DNA of 64,000 nucleotides from Adineta ricciae (GCA_905250025.1 CAJNOJ010000037.1:62001-126000), one strand, 5' to 3'; shown: positions 1-13,955, counted from the first letter of the stretch. Translations and numbers: made by a program. Notes: generated by a model not told the origin, from the letters alone.

Positions 1-3000
1 CGTGCCACTGAGCCAACGACAACAGATCATCGACAAGAACGAGTACAATTCACTCCAGCGAATAATTACTATAAGAATGTGTCAGAAAATAAAGACGTAG
101 CAAAACTAGTTGCCATTTTAGCTACATGCATCAATGCAACGAAAAAAGTAAATTTGAAGACTCTTCAAGAGATGAATATTTATGCTTTGGTCTTGTAGGA
201 TGTCACGACAGCATTGATCGTATTTACTCAATACAATATTTTGTGGCAACGAGATCGTGATGAAGAATTAAAAGAATTTCTTGCCAATGATCCACGTGCA
301 TCAGAATTCGAAGCAAAAATTAAATCTTACGAAAATTTATCCGAAGCTATCAGTGCACAACCAGATTTCATCCCGGTTGGACCTCTAGCAATTTATACTG
401 GTATGAAAAAATCTTTCTTAAATTCAATTCTATTCTTTCCTCAAAATAGAACATCTCAAATACGGTCTCAACCATGAACTTCGCGACTGGATTGCTTGTT
501 ACGGTCAAGCATGCAATACAAAATATCGCAAGGAAATGCTTGAAGTGCGAGCATTTATTGATGATATTGGAAAACGTTTATCACGCGGTATTAAAGATCT
601 GGAAGATATTCGTTTGGTGATGCTTGCTATCAAAGATTTGCGTGACAATGAAATTCGTATTGATATGAGTATCGGACCTATCGAAGAATCTTATACAATG
701 CTTCAAGCACATGGTATCACCATCCCTCGTGAAGAAGTAGAACGAGCAGAAACGCTGCGATATGATTGGGGAAAACTTCAAAGACATTCGGTAAGCTTGA
801 AAAGAATATGCACTGGATTTTCATTGTTGTTCGGATCTCTTTAGAGTGAAATCACGACGCACTTGATAAAAATTCAACCAACGAAACGCGATGAATTACT
901 GGAAAATATGAAACTATTCGTTGAAGAATGTGGAAAGTTCTATGTTGACTATGAACACGGTGGACCGACGTTACCAGGTTTAACACCGCGTGAATCCAGT
1001 GATCGACAAATATTATTCCAGAGTCGAGTAGAGAATTTGTACAAAAAATACGAAACGTATCATGGTGGAGAATTGCTATTCGGTCTGCCCGTGACCGAGT
1101 TTCCACAATTGGAGAAGATCCGCAAAGATCTCACATTACTCCAACGATTGTATGGTTTGTACAATCGAGTTTTGGATACAGTGGCCAGCTATTATGATAT
1201 TTCATGGGTTGATGTGAACATTGATAAAATCAATCAAGAACTATCGGATTTTCAGAATGCATGTCGAAAACTACCGAAAGGCTTACGAGAATTTCCAGCG
1301 TTTCATGCATTGAAGAAGACAATTGATGATTTCAGTGAATGTAAGAAGGTGATTTTCCAAACAACTCACCTGTTTTGTTTTTCTTCAAGGTTGCCCATTG
1401 CTAGAAATGATGTCTAACCGAGCGATGCAAACTCGACATTGGCAACGTATAGCTGAAGTTACTGGTGTGCACAATTTGGACATCGAAGCTGATGATTTTC
1501 GTTTGCGAAATGTCATGGATCTTCCACTGTTACAATTTAAAGAAGATATTGAAGATATTTGCATTGCAGCGGTGAAGGAACGTGACATTGAAGCGAAGAT
1601 GAAACAAGTTGAAGCAGATTGGCGAACACAAGAGTTCAATTTTGCTCAATTCAAAACACGTGGAGAACTGTTACTGAAAGGCGATCGAGTTCAAGAAGTT
1701 ATTGGTCTACTAGAAGACTCATTGATGTTACTCGGTTCTTTAATGTCAAATAGGTTTGTTATCCAACATTGATTTCTATGTACATACGCGTTGTTCTTTG
1801 TAGATACAATGTTCCATTTCGTAAACAAATTCAAAAATGGGTTAAAGATCTAACCGACACAAACGAAATTATTGAAAATTGGATGCACGTACAGAACTTA
1901 TGGGTTTATCTCGAAGCTGTTTTTGTTGGCGGTGACATTGCTAAGCAACTACCACAAGAAGCCAAACGCTTCTCATCAATTGATAAATCTTGGCTCAAAA
2001 TTATGTCAAAAGCACATGAGCAACCCGCTGTTGTGCCTTGCTGTACGACAGATGAAACTTTAAAACAATTGTTGCCACATTTACTTGAACAATTGGAATT
2101 GTGTCAAAAATCGCTAACTGGTTATTTAGAACGCAAACGTCTTCTGTTTCCACGGTTCTTCTTTGTTTCTGATCCGGCACTGTTGGAAATTTTAGGACAA
2201 GCAAGTGACCCACATACAATTAAAGCACATTTACTAAGCGTCTTTGATAATATCAAAACTGTACGCTTTCATGACAAAGAATACGATAAGATTTTAACCA
2301 TTGAATCATCGGAAGGTGAAACTGTTGAAGTAAGTGAAAAAAACGACGAAATGCCTTTCCCATTTGTCATCATTGTGTATTGCTATTTAGCTTGAAAAAC
2401 CTGTAAAAGCTGAAGGTAATGTTGAAGTGTGGCTAATGTCACTACTCAAAGAATCCCAACGATCGTTACATGGCGTTATTCGCCAAGCGTACCATGCTCT
2501 ATCCGATCCATCTTCATTCAATCTCATTGAATTTCTTAATACGTATCCTGCTCAAGTTGGTCTCTTAGGTATTCAATTGATTTGGACACGTGATGCTACG
2601 GAAGCACTACGAAACGCCAAATCAGACAAAAATATCATGAAACAAACAGCCAAAGTCTTTGGTGATTTGCTCGACATGTTAATTGATCAAACTACAAAAG
2701 ATTTAACCCGTGTCGAACGTACCAAATACGAAACTTTAATTACTATTCATGTTCATCAAAAGGATATCTTCGATGAACTTGTCCAAACAGGTGTACGATC
2801 TGTGACAGATTTCGACTGGCTTAAACAAACACGATTTTATTTTGTTGATGAACTGGATAAGGTTCAAATCTCTATCACTGACGTCGACTTCACATATATG
2901 AATGAATTTCTCGGTTGCAATGAACGTTTAGTTATCACACCATTAACAGATCGATGTTATATCACATTAGCTCAAGCTCTACATATGAGTATGGGTGGAG

Positions 3001-6000
3001 CGCCTGCCGGACCAGCTGGAACAGGTAGGAGAGTAGTCTCGTAGTGATTTTACAATAAGTTTGTTGATTTTTTTAAAGGAAAAACCGAGACTGTGAAAGA
3101 TATGGGTCGATGTCTTGGCAAATATGTTGTTGTAAGTTAATCGTTTGACTATATAAATTAAGGATTTCATTTACACTTCTGAGTAGGTTTTTAACTGTTC
3201 GGACCAAATGGATTTCCGTGGTTTAGGTCGTATTTTCAAAGGCTTAGCACAATCCGGTTCGTTTGGATGTTTTGATGAATTCAATCGTATCGATCTACCT
3301 GTCTTATCCGTCGCGGCTCAACAGATTGCGATTGTTCTTGCATGTAAGAAAGAAAAGAAACGTCAGTTCGTCTTCACCGATGGCGATATCGTTGAGATGA
3401 ATAACGAATTCGGTATCTTTCTTACTATGAACCCTGGCTATGCTGGTCGACAAGAATTACCTGAAAATTTGAAGATCAATTTTCGCTCAGTGGCAATGAT
3501 GGTGCCAGATCGTTTACCGATTATTCGAGTAAAAATGGCTGCTTGTGGTTTTCGAGAGAATGTGCCCCTATCAAAGAAATTCTATACACTCTACAAACTA
3601 TGCGAAGAACAACTCAGTAAACAAGTAATCTCCATCGGTTTCTTTTTGTGGAAAGGAATTTTCAAACCTTTTTAGGTTCATTATGATTTTGGTTTACGAA
3701 ATATTTTGTCCGTACTGCGAACATTGGGTGCAGTGAAACGTGCAAATAAAGATGATCAGGAGAAGACAATTGTTATGCGAGTTCTTCGAGATATGAATCT
3801 ATCGAAATTAGTATGGCGTGTTTCGTGTTTATCAATCTCTTAATTTGATTTTTCTAGGTTGACGAAGACGAACCGTTGTTCATTTCGCTGATCAACGATC
3901 TTTTTCCAAATATTAAACTAGAGAAAGAAACGTATGCTGAACTTCAAGCAGCAATTGATAAAGAAGCACTAGCTGCTGGTTTAATTTGTCATCCGCCTTG
4001 GATATTAAAGATCATTCAAGTAAATGATTCAATTTTTTGTTTTGTTCGACATTGAAATTTTTCAGTTATTTGAAACTCAACGTGTTCGTCATGGTATGAT
4101 GACTTTGGGACCATCGGGTGTTGGTAAAACATGCTGTATTCATACGTTAATGAAAGCAATGACGATCTGTGGTGAACCGCATCGTGAAATGCGAATGAAT
4201 CCTAAAGCAATTACAGCACCACAAATGTTCGGAAGACTAGATGCAGCAACAAATGATTGGACAGACGGCATATTTTCTACATTATGGAGACGAACATTGC
4301 GAACAAAAAAAGGCGAATTTGTGTGGCTAGTTTTAGACGGTCCTGTAGATGCAATTTGGATTGAAAATTTGAATTCCGTCTTGGATGATAACAAAACATT
4401 AACATTAGCCAATGGTGATCGAATACCTATGGCACCGAATTGTAAAATTATCTTCGAGGTACACAACATTGATAATGCATCACCAGCTACTGTTAGTCGA
4501 AATGGTATGGTTTATATGAGTAGCTCTGGTTTAGATTGGCGACCGCTGATTCAGGTATTACTAAGAAGAATAGCAAATCGTCTGTGAATCTGCTCGTGTT
4601 TGTTTTGTTCTCTGTTTAATTAGGGTTGGATCAAACGTGACCGTTCAGCAAATGATGGCGAAGTTCTTATGCGTTTATTCGAATCATCATTCCCATATAT
4701 CTATCGGTACTTCGCACTTCATCTCAAATCGAAAATGCCCATCCTCGAATGTATGATTGTTACACAGGTACAGAAAGCTTTTCTCTTGATTCACTTATCT
4801 GAAATACATTCTAATCTAGGCGTGTAAATTGCTGAATGGATTATTACCATCGAAGGAAGCGAAAGATCAGCTCAATGCTCAACACATTGAACGCTTATAT
4901 GTGTTTGCACTGATGTGGTCCATAGGTGCTTTTCTCGAACTAGATGATCGGGCTCGTTTACAAGAATATATTTGCAATGATCCGGAGGCCAATTTTCAAT
5001 TGAACATACCGACCATACCAGCGGATAGTGAAGATACGATATTCGATTATTTTGTGCATGACAAAACAGGTGCATGGAAACATTGGAATACTGTTGTAAC
5101 TGAGTACAATTACCCGAAAGACCACGATCCTGAGTATGCATCAATTCTTGTGCCGAATGTTGATAACGTTCGAACAGATTTTCTCATCCATACCATTGCA
5201 AAACAACATAAAGTATGAACATACAATTTGTCATTTGAACTGAATAGAAAGAAATGTTTGCTTTTATATATAGCCTGTTCTTCTCATCGGCGAACAAGGT
5301 ACGGCCAAGACAGTTATTATCCAATCTTATATGGCTCGTTACAACGCCGAAGAGCATGCTCAAAAGACAGTGAATTTTTCGTCAGCAACAACACCGAATA
5401 TGGTTCAACGAATAATTGAATCGTATGTTGATAAACGTGTTGGAACGACGTACGGTCCACCAGCTGGCAAGAAGATGACTGTTTTCATCGATGATAGTAT
5501 GTGATCGAGAAGAATTCCTTGAGAATCAAATTCTACCATTGTTTTTTTAGTTAATATGCCAACGATTAATGAATGGGGTGATCAAATAACAAATGAAATC
5601 GTTCGTCAGTTGATGGAACAGAGTGGTTTTTATTCACTGGAAAAACCAGGTGAATTCACAACCATCGTGGATATTCAATTTCTTGCAGCAATGATTCATC
5701 CGGGCGGTGGTCGCAATGATATTCCTCAACGTTTAAAACGGCAATTTTGTATATTCAATTGTACACTACCATCGAATACATCCATCGATAAAATCTTCTC
5801 GGTTATCGCTCTGGGACACTATGCAAAAGAACGTGGTTTCAATGAAGAAGTACGTTCATTAGTTGAACGACTTGTGCCTGCAACGAGACGTCTATGGCAA
5901 TTAACAAAAATCAAGATGTTGCCAACACCAGCCAAATTTCACTACGTATTCAATTTACGTGATCTTTCGCGTATATGGCAAGGAATGATTAACACCATTC

Positions 6001-9000
6001 CACAAGTGATTGACAATGAAAAAACGTTAAGTGCACTGTGGAAACATGAATGTACACGTGTTATATGCGATAGGTAAATAGATCAAAAGGGATTCGAAAT
6101 GCAAGTCGAAAGCTTCTTTTTCTTCAATAAGATTTATTGATCAAAGTGATAGAACATGGTTTGAGAACTCATTTTGTCGACTGGCGGATGAACATCTAGG
6201 AATAAAACTAGGTTCTTATATGCGAGGAACGACATATTTCGCTCATTTTCTCAGGTTTTTTTTCGTTGTTGTTAGGTCAAACATGCTCTTCCCCCTCAAT
6301 CAAAAATTTTCCTTTATTCACATGCACTGTGCACTTGTCCTTTTCTTTTGTTTCACAGATTCACTGAGATCGATGATTACCGTTGGTTTTACAAAACGAC
6401 TGAACGTGTTGCTGAAGAAGAATTAGGTGCAAAATATCAGCCGATGGTAAAAAAAGAAGAGTATTTTGTCGACTTCTTAAGGTATCACTTGTTTTCCTCA
6501 TCTGCCCACGTACCTTTGTTTGCATTGTCGATCAAACTAACCGAATTTCTCTTCTAGAGATGCACCTGAGCCGACAGGTGATGAACCCGAAGATGCTGAC
6601 TTTGATGCTCCTAAAATATACGAACCTATTGCATCGTTCGAAACCCTAGAAGAACGTTTAAAAATGTACTTAGTACAATACAACGAAAGTATTCGTGGTT
6701 CCGGTATGGATTTAGTCTTTTTCAAAGATGCGATGGCGCACCTAGTAAAAATTTCGCGTATCATTCGAACACCACGTGGCAACGCACTACTCGTGGGCGT
6801 AGGTGGTAGTGGAAAACAATCGCTAACGAAATTAGCGTCCTTTATTGCTGGCTACAAAACGTTCCAAATCACTTTGACACGCGCCTATAATACTAATAAT
6901 CTATTAGAAGACTTGAAAACGCTTTATCGCGTTGCGGGAAAAGATGGCAAAGGCATTACCTTTATCTTTTCTGATCAAGATATTAAAGATGAATCGTTTC
7001 TTGAATATATCAACAATGTACTTTCATCAGGAGTTGTAAGTGTAAAGCGACGAGTGTTGAAACATCGTTGACGATCTCGAAATTTTAGGTTCCGGGAATG
7101 TTTGCACGAGATGAAATGGATGAAATATGTCAAGAATTGATACCGGTCATGAAAAAGCAATATCCACGACGACCACCCACTAATGAAAATCTCTATGATT
7201 ACTTTTTGTCTCGTGTTCGACAAAATCTACATGTTGTTCTATGTTTTTCACCTGTTGGCGAGAAATTCCGTAAACGAGGTTAGTATTCCCTCTACAATAT
7301 ATGCATCCACCTAATCTGCATTCATATAGGTTTACAATTTCCTGGTCTGGTTGCTAACTGTACGATCGATTGGTTCCTTCGTTGGCCTCGCGATGCATTA
7401 GTTGCTGTCGCCGATCATTTTCTTTCATCGTTTAATATTGTTTGTACAGATGCAATCAAAAAACAAGTAGTTCAGTGTATGGGTTCCGTTCATGACGGTG
7501 TCGCTGAGTATTGTTTGCAATACTTTCAAAAATATCGCCGTGCAACACATGTCACACCGAAATCTTACCTTGCCTTTTTGAATGGTTACAAGGAAATCTA
7601 TTCCCAGAAACTGAATGAAATCGAGTCGATGGCTAAGCGTATGAATGATGGATTAACACGTTTAGTTGACGCAGAAAAAGCAGTCATGGTCATGAAAGAG
7701 GAGTTAACCGTTAAAGAACAGGAACTAGATATTGCGAATAAGAAAGCAGACGAAGTTTTGAAGGAAGTTGCAGTTAAAAAAGGTGCAGCGGAGGTAGTTA
7801 AGCAACAAGTACAAAAAGTGAAAGATACCGCACAAACCTTGGTCGATGAAATTAATCGTGACAAAATCGAAGCCAATGCCGAATTAGAGAAGGCTAAACC
7901 AGCGTTATTAGTATGTCTGATTATTGGTGATTCATATGTTAAAACATCATCTTTATTGCAATTTTAGGCAGCAGAAGAAGCTTTACTGACGATTACACCT
8001 GCTGATATTGCAGTTGTGCGTAAACTTGGCCGTCCACCTCGTCTTATTCGTCAAATGATGGATTGCGTCCTGATCCTCTTTGGGCGTCCTCTCAAGAATC
8101 CGATTAGAATCGATCCCGACTTACAAGGACCTGAACCAAGTTGGGAAAATTCATTAAAAGTATTTTTTCAAATTTATTCCACAGAAACAAGGGAAAAATA
8201 TCATCTTTCTTGTTTAGCTCATGTCCGATACTGGTTTCTTACAGAATCTTCAAACATTCCCACGTGATCGTATCAATGACGAACAAATCGAATTACTTCA
8301 AACCTATTTTCGTGTTCCTGACTACACACCAGAAGGTGCTAAAGTAGCTGCCGGCGCTGTTGCTGGTCTTTTGACATGGACACGTGCTATGGCTGATTTC
8401 TTCTATGTAAACAAACGTGTTCTACCATTGAAAGCGAATTTAGCTATGCAAGAAGCTCGTTTAACCAAAGCCAATGCTCAATTAGAAACAGCACAAGCTG
8501 AACTTGATCGACGAGAAGCGGAAGTTGCTGCTGCGCAAGCTGAATACGACGCAGCTATGGCAATCAAACAACGTTTGCAAGATGATCTCGATCGTACATT
8601 GAAGCGAATGAATGCCGCAAGAGAATTAATAACTGGCCTTGCTGACGAACAAGAAAGATGGACTGAACAGAGCAAGCAGTTCAAAGCCCAAATTGGACGG
8701 TAAGAACATATGCAAACGAATTCATTTTTTTTATTCATTGATTGTCATAGTTTGGTTGGTGATGTACTGCTATGTACCGGATTTCTCTCCTATCAAGGTC
8801 CGTTCAATCAAGATTTTCGCATCTTATTAGCTAAAGATTGGCAAAAACTATTAACCGAACAGAATATTCCATTTACTCGTTCATTGAATGTCACCGAGTA
8901 TTTAACGGACGTGACAATTGTTGGTGAATGGAAGTTACAAGGTCTGCCCAATGATGAACTATCTATTCAGAACGCCATTATCGTTACGCGTGCTAAACGT

Positions 9001-12000
9001 TATCCACTATTGATTGATCCTCAAGGTCAAGGCAAAGCCTGGATTAAAAATAAAGAAGCGACAAATGACTTACAAACAACAAATCTCTCCACGAAACACT
9101 TTCGGCAACATTTGGAAGATTGTCTTTCGCTCGGTCGACCATTATTAATCGAAGACGTTGGCGAAGAACTCGATCCGGCATTAGATAATGTTCTAGAGAA
9201 AAATTTCATTCGTTCAGGCACTACCTTGAAAGTTAAAGTTGGTGATAAAGAAGTTGATATACTGAAAGGATTCAATTTATATATTACGACAAAACTAGCG
9301 AATCCAGCGTTTACACCGGAAATTTCGGCGAAAACGTCCGTGATTGATTTCACTGTGACAATCAAAGGCTTAGAAGATCAGCTGTTAGGTTTAACAATTC
9401 TGAAAGAAAAAGCTGAACTGGAAGGTGAACGTGTGAAAATGTTAGAAGATATTCAAGCAAATAATAAACGCATGAAAGAACTAGAAGATAATCTTCTGAT
9501 GAGATTGAGCAATTCAAAAGTAAGACACAAAATATCCCTAAAATGAGTTTATCTTTATCTTTTTCTTATAGGGTTCATTAGTTGATGACGATGATCTTAT
9601 TCGAACATTGAAAACAACGAAAGTGACTTCGAGTGATGTGAAGCAAAAACTTCAAATTGCAACGGAAACAAGCCAAAAGATCAACATTGCTCGTGAAGAG
9701 TACCGACCTGTTGCTACACGTGGTTCGATCATCTACTTTCTCATCGTTGAAATGTCTCTTGTAAATGTGATGTACCAAACTTCACTGAAACAATTTCTCC
9801 AACTATTCGATCAAGCGCTCGAACGCTCACCAAAAGTAAGCTCTGCTGGCTTCCAATTGGAACTAATTATTGAGAAATTTTTTTATCATTTCAGTCACCT
9901 GTAACATCGAAACGTATTACAAACATCATGGAGTTTTTAACCTATGAAATGTTCAAATATGCTGTTCGCGGTTATTACGAAGAGCATAAGTTCATGTTTA
10001 CGTTGTTGTTGGGATTAAAGATTGATTTACAAGCCGGAAGACTGAAATACGATGAATTTCAAACATTGATCAAAGGTGGTGCATCAATCGATGCAAGCAC
10101 AGGTATTCTGCATAATTTGGTTGAGCTCTGTTATCTATTCTCATATTCTAGCACCGCCAAAACCGAGTTACAAATGGTTACAAAATGATACCTGGTTGAA
10201 TCTTGTCGAACTATCGAAACTCTTCCAGTTTAGTGACATTTTGAATTCAGTAAGATTTTCGCATATGTCTTTGTTCGTCCTCGGAAACGAAATTTTGATT
10301 TCATTCTAGTTGAATCGCTCTGGCCCTGCATGGGATGCATGGTTTAAGGTAAAGCTCGTACCAAAAATAAACTTATTCATCGAAATGAAATTGAAATTTT
10401 GTAGAAAGACGAACCTGAACGCGCTGAATTACCTGATGGTTGGGATTCTCAATTAGATAAATTTCGTCGTCTACTTCTCATTCGTTCAATTACACCAGCA
10501 CGTTTTGTTAAAGCTGCGAACGACTATATCATCGATTCATTGGGGCCGAGATACGGCGAAGGTGTTGTTCTTGACATGGAAAAAATGTGGGATGAATCGG
10601 ATAAATGCTCACCAATGATATGTTTTCTCTCCATGGGTTCCGATCCCACTGTACAAATTGAAACATTGGCCAAAAAGAAGACCATTGACTGTAATGCAAT
10701 ATCCATGGGACAAGGACAGGAAGTTCATGCTAGACGATTGTTAGCTCAAGCGTATTCCAATGGTTCATGGGTTTTACTGCAGAACTGTCACTTGTCATTG
10801 GATTTTTGCGAAGAATTCCTAATTCAACTAACCGATAATACCGATCGTATTCATCCAGACTTTCGTCTTTGGATAACAACTGAAGTTCATCCAAAGTTTC
10901 CGATTGGTCTTCTTCAAATTTCGATTAAATATACCGCTGAACCGCCACAAGGTGTGAAAGCCGGTCTCAAACGAACGTTCGCTGGCCTAACACAAGAACA
11001 ACAATTAGAATCGAATTCACATGAGAAATGGCGTCCATTACTGTACGCTGTCGCATTTCTACATACAATTGTTCAAGAACGACGAAAATTTGGTCCACTA
11101 GGATGGAACATTCCATACGAATTCAATCAATCGGACTTCAATGCAACAGTTCAATTTATTCAAAACTATCTCGATGAAATGGATGTATCCAAAGTAGGAT
11201 TTCTACGATAATAAATGTTTTAGAGTGAATTGTTGTCTTCTAGTCCATGCAATGGAAAACAATTCACTACATGATATCCGAAGTACAATACGGAGGTGAG
11301 AAAACGAATGTAGATTGAAAAGTAAAGCTTAATGTGTATTTGTAGGACGTGTCACAGACGACTTTGATAAACGACTCTTGAAAACATATGTTAAATGTTG
11401 GTTTCGTGACGATATGTTCGATCCGGCGTTCTATTTTGAAGATAAAACCTATCGTATACCACGCATGGCCCGTATAGAAGATGTTTTTGATTATATAGAC
11501 TCCATGCCTAACTACGACAGTGGAAAAGTGTTCGGTTTAAGCCCGCTAGCTAATGACAGGTTTGTTTAAACGTTGAGTTTGACTAAGAACGAAAGATTTC
11601 CTCGTGATTAGATATCAAGAAGATACTACTCGAAAAGTACTCGATACAATTCTGAGCATTCAACCAAAAGAAGCTCGTGGTGGTGCAGGCGAAACACGGG
11701 AAGCTGTCATCTATCGCCTGGCAACTGAAACACTGGAAAAACTCCCACCAGATTACATTGCTCATGAAGTGAAAGAACGTTTATCGAAACTTGAACCAAT
11801 GAATATCTTTCTTCGACAAGAAATTGATCGTTTTCAACGTGTGCTTAATGCCGTACGACACACGTTAGTCGATTTGAAACTAGCTATCGATGGTACTATT
11901 GTTATGAACGAAGAATTGCGTGATGCATTGGATCGCATGTACGATGCGAAAATTCCCACTGTTTGGCTCAAATTGTCATGGGAATCATCAACGTTGGGCG

Positions 12001-12620
12001 CTTGGTTTACTGATTTATACGCACGAAACGATCAATATCGTTCATGGCTGAAACTTGAGAAAGATACACGACCTATCGCTTTTTGGATGACCGGCTTTTT
12101 CAATCCACAAGGATTCTTAACCGCTATGCGTCAGGTAATTTCGAATTAGTTTTTCGATAAAGGTCTCTTCGTCAATGTTATTTCATATCCATTTCTCTAG
12201 GAAGTGACACGAGCTAATTCAGGTTGGTCACTTGATAATGTCGTTCTTACTAATAAGGTGACTCGCATGGATCGCGATGCATTGAAAGATCCACCACGTG
12301 AAGGTCTCTATGTTTATGGATTATATATTGAAGGCGCGAAAATAAAAAATGGCGCACTTGATGAACTGAAAGCAAACGAAAAAGTTTTGACACATCCAAT
12401 GCCTGTAATACATATTTCTGCTGAAGCTGATTTCGGCACAGGAATGGGACCGACAAAACAAGATCGTCGTCCGACTTACTATGCACCAGTTTATAAAAAA
12501 CCACGTCGCACAGATCGAAATTACGTTTGTACACTTAAATTAGAATGTCCACCGGGTGATAAAGCTGGTCCGGATGTTTGGACGCTGCGAGGTGTTGCAC
12601 TTCTTTGTGATACAAAATAA
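1..12620 (+). CDS. DNAH5/DNAH8-like: Axonemal outer-arm dynein heavy chain, DNAH5/DNAH8 type (5' end outside window)
   Basis: This is the motor subunit of the ciliary outer dynein arm, which hydrolyses ATP to slide doublet microtubules. The window holds about 3,563 residues plus stop. Vertebrate DNAH5 is about 4,600, so roughly 1,000 N-terminal tail residues lie upstream. Exons: 1-147, 199-400, 450-790, 845-1340, 1390-1753, 1804-2329, 2391-3024, 3079-3131, 3187-3624, 3676-3810, 3858-4019, 4066-4554, 4624-4767, 4820-5212, 5274-5496, 5551-6073, then 6132-6254 and/or 6359-6481, 6558-7035, 7089-7278, 7330-7910, 7968-8159, 8218-8699, 8751-9519, 9572-9835, 9895-10102, 10152-10249, 10310-10348, 10405-11193, 11244-11295, 11346-11559, 11612-12134, 12201-12620. 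P-loops: AAA1 GPAGTGKTE split by the 3025-3078 intron, AAA2 GPSGVGKT at 4108, AAA3 GEQGTAKT at 5289, AAA4 GVGGSGKQS at 6796. The stalk coiled coil and microtubule-binding domain ([14 protein letters not shown]) span about 7600-8700. The C-terminus ends [11 protein letters not shown]. Similarity is clearly closest to DNAH5/8 from memory. AATAAA signals lie at 12616 and 12648. Confidence 0.96.
6132..6254 (+). other. Dynein alternative exon, copy A
   Basis: This 123-nt exon has acceptor ttcaataag before 6132 and donor gttttttt at 6255. It starts after the split codon AG|A and ends with AG|, so its phase equals that of the next exon. It encodes 41 residues beginning [10 protein letters not shown] and ending YFAHFLR. 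It fills the segment between the end of AAA3 ([10 protein letters not shown]) and the DAPE segment before AAA4. It can be joined directly to 6558 in frame. Confidence 0.85.
6359..6481 (+). other. Dynein alternative exon, copy B
   Basis: This exon is also exactly 123 nt, with acceptor tttgtttcacag before 6359 and donor gtatcac at 6482. It encodes 41 residues beginning [10 protein letters not shown] and ending YFVDFLR, which aligns without gaps to copy A with 15 of 41 identities. Its ending followed by DAPEPTG matches the usual single copy in DNAH5/8 proteins, so copy B is probably the conventional version. Confidence 0.88.
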
Positions 12621-12798
12621 AACTTTGTATTCTCTTTCTCCTTGTATAATAAAAATTCGTTGAATTTTTTGAAAGATTTCCTCGGCTATTTTATTATATT
12701 TTTATTTCGAAACAAAAACCAAAAATAACCTTTTCTCGTCGAACATAATACGTATTTCTGAAGAATAGGAATTTCAAAGTTTATAACATCATTGTTAA

Positions 12799-13605
12799 TT
12801 AAATGGTTTTCATCACAAGAAATGCGACGACACTTGAAACGAATTTGAAAACAAATGAAACTTGATGTAATATGGCTCCATTGCCCTGATTTTGATTATC
12901 AATAGTAACATCACCAGGTTTGGGACTACCAGTAGACTGAGGAAGCATGAGTGTTGAAGAACGTCTCATAATAATATCGGGACAAGCCGTCTGTGTAGAC
13001 GTCTACAAAATATGAATGAAACAAGAATGACAACAAAGTTTGTAATTGAGTTTAAAAAAACTAGATTCGATTATGCACACGGATGTGTCTCGCTTTCTCT
13101 CAGGCAATATTCTGAGCTGCTATTGACCTCAGAAGACTATTTAACTGAACTACATTATTCGAATGGTAAACTCTCCGGTGTAGCACTAAATTTCGAAACA
13201 GAAATCATCTATCTATATATATATATAAATTATGTTTACCGAAAATAACGTGACTGTCATGTTTTCCTTCACAGTAAAAATTCCAACATCCTGGACAGTC
13301 ACATTGTCTGCCGATTTATCTATATCAAACGAGATCAGTGATCCATTCGGTTTTCGACAAGCACCCTCGATTGATATGGTGGCGTTGGTCTTATTACTGC
13401 CATCAATAATGACCAAGTCACTCTTCGGACAGCAACACAAACTTGTATCGCATCCTGGATCTTTCGTAAATGTTCCAATCCAATTAATAGCTCCTACAAA
13501 CATACCGACATAGAATGATAATTCAAACTAGCTTTATTCGACTATACCTTCACTGTTCGAGAAAAATACTGTTGACAGGAGAGTAATGATGAGAATGACT
13601 TGCAT
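12799..13605 (-). CDS. Small secreted Cys-containing protein, probably GPI-anchored
   Basis: Three exons (13605-13548, 13493-13240, 13002-12799) encode 171 residues. Residues 1-18 (MQVILIITLLSTVFFSNS) are a clear signal peptide. The body has a C-x6-CCC cluster (GCDTSLCCCPK), two further Cys (six in all), and several N-glycosylation sequons (NKT, NAT, NGS, NVT, NMT). The last residues form a hydrophobic tail (VSFVFKFVSSVVAFLVMKTI) that ends at the stop with no cytoplasmic segment, after a small-residue stretch (NQGNGA). This is typical of a GPI-attachment signal. It is therefore predicted to sit outside the plasma membrane. No family was recognised. It lies tail-to-tail with the dynein gene, with stop codons about 180 nt apart. 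The second intron (13239-13003) is long for this locus and carries a TA microsatellite. Confidence 0.75.
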
Positions 13606-13906
13606 TATATACTCAATGCAATTGACGCGAAACAACCGTTGATATTTTGAATGAAAATGCTCAGAATGATTAAACAATTTACTTTGATATGGTAACAAGC
13701 GCCTTTTTGAGATTTACTAATTGAGTATGTGCTCGAAAACATTACTTAGAAGGAAAACGCGCTCTATACTCAATAATAACTCGTTCTTTGAAAAAGGATT
13801 TGACACAATTGCATACGTAATCAACGATAATTTTCGATGACATGATTATCGAACATGTCACACGAAGTCAGCTCATTGAAATCAATCAATATGTTTATTT
13901 GACTTT

Positions 13907-13955
13907 TTCGAAGATTCGAATTAGCCTAATCATTTTTGTCTTCGAGAGAAAATTC
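13907..13955. promoter_or_regulatory. Possible heat-shock elements upstream of the small heat-shock gene
   Basis: Two GAAnnTTC units lie about 280-330 nt upstream of the 14234 start codon. One is inside TTCGAAGATTCGAA at 13907-13920, the other is GAAAATTC at 13948-13955. GAAnnTTC is the core of an HSF-binding site. Neither is a full three-unit element, and AT-rich DNA yields such matches by chance. The rest of 13606-14233, shared with the divergent gene on the minus strand, shows no other recognisable feature. Confidence 0.3.
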
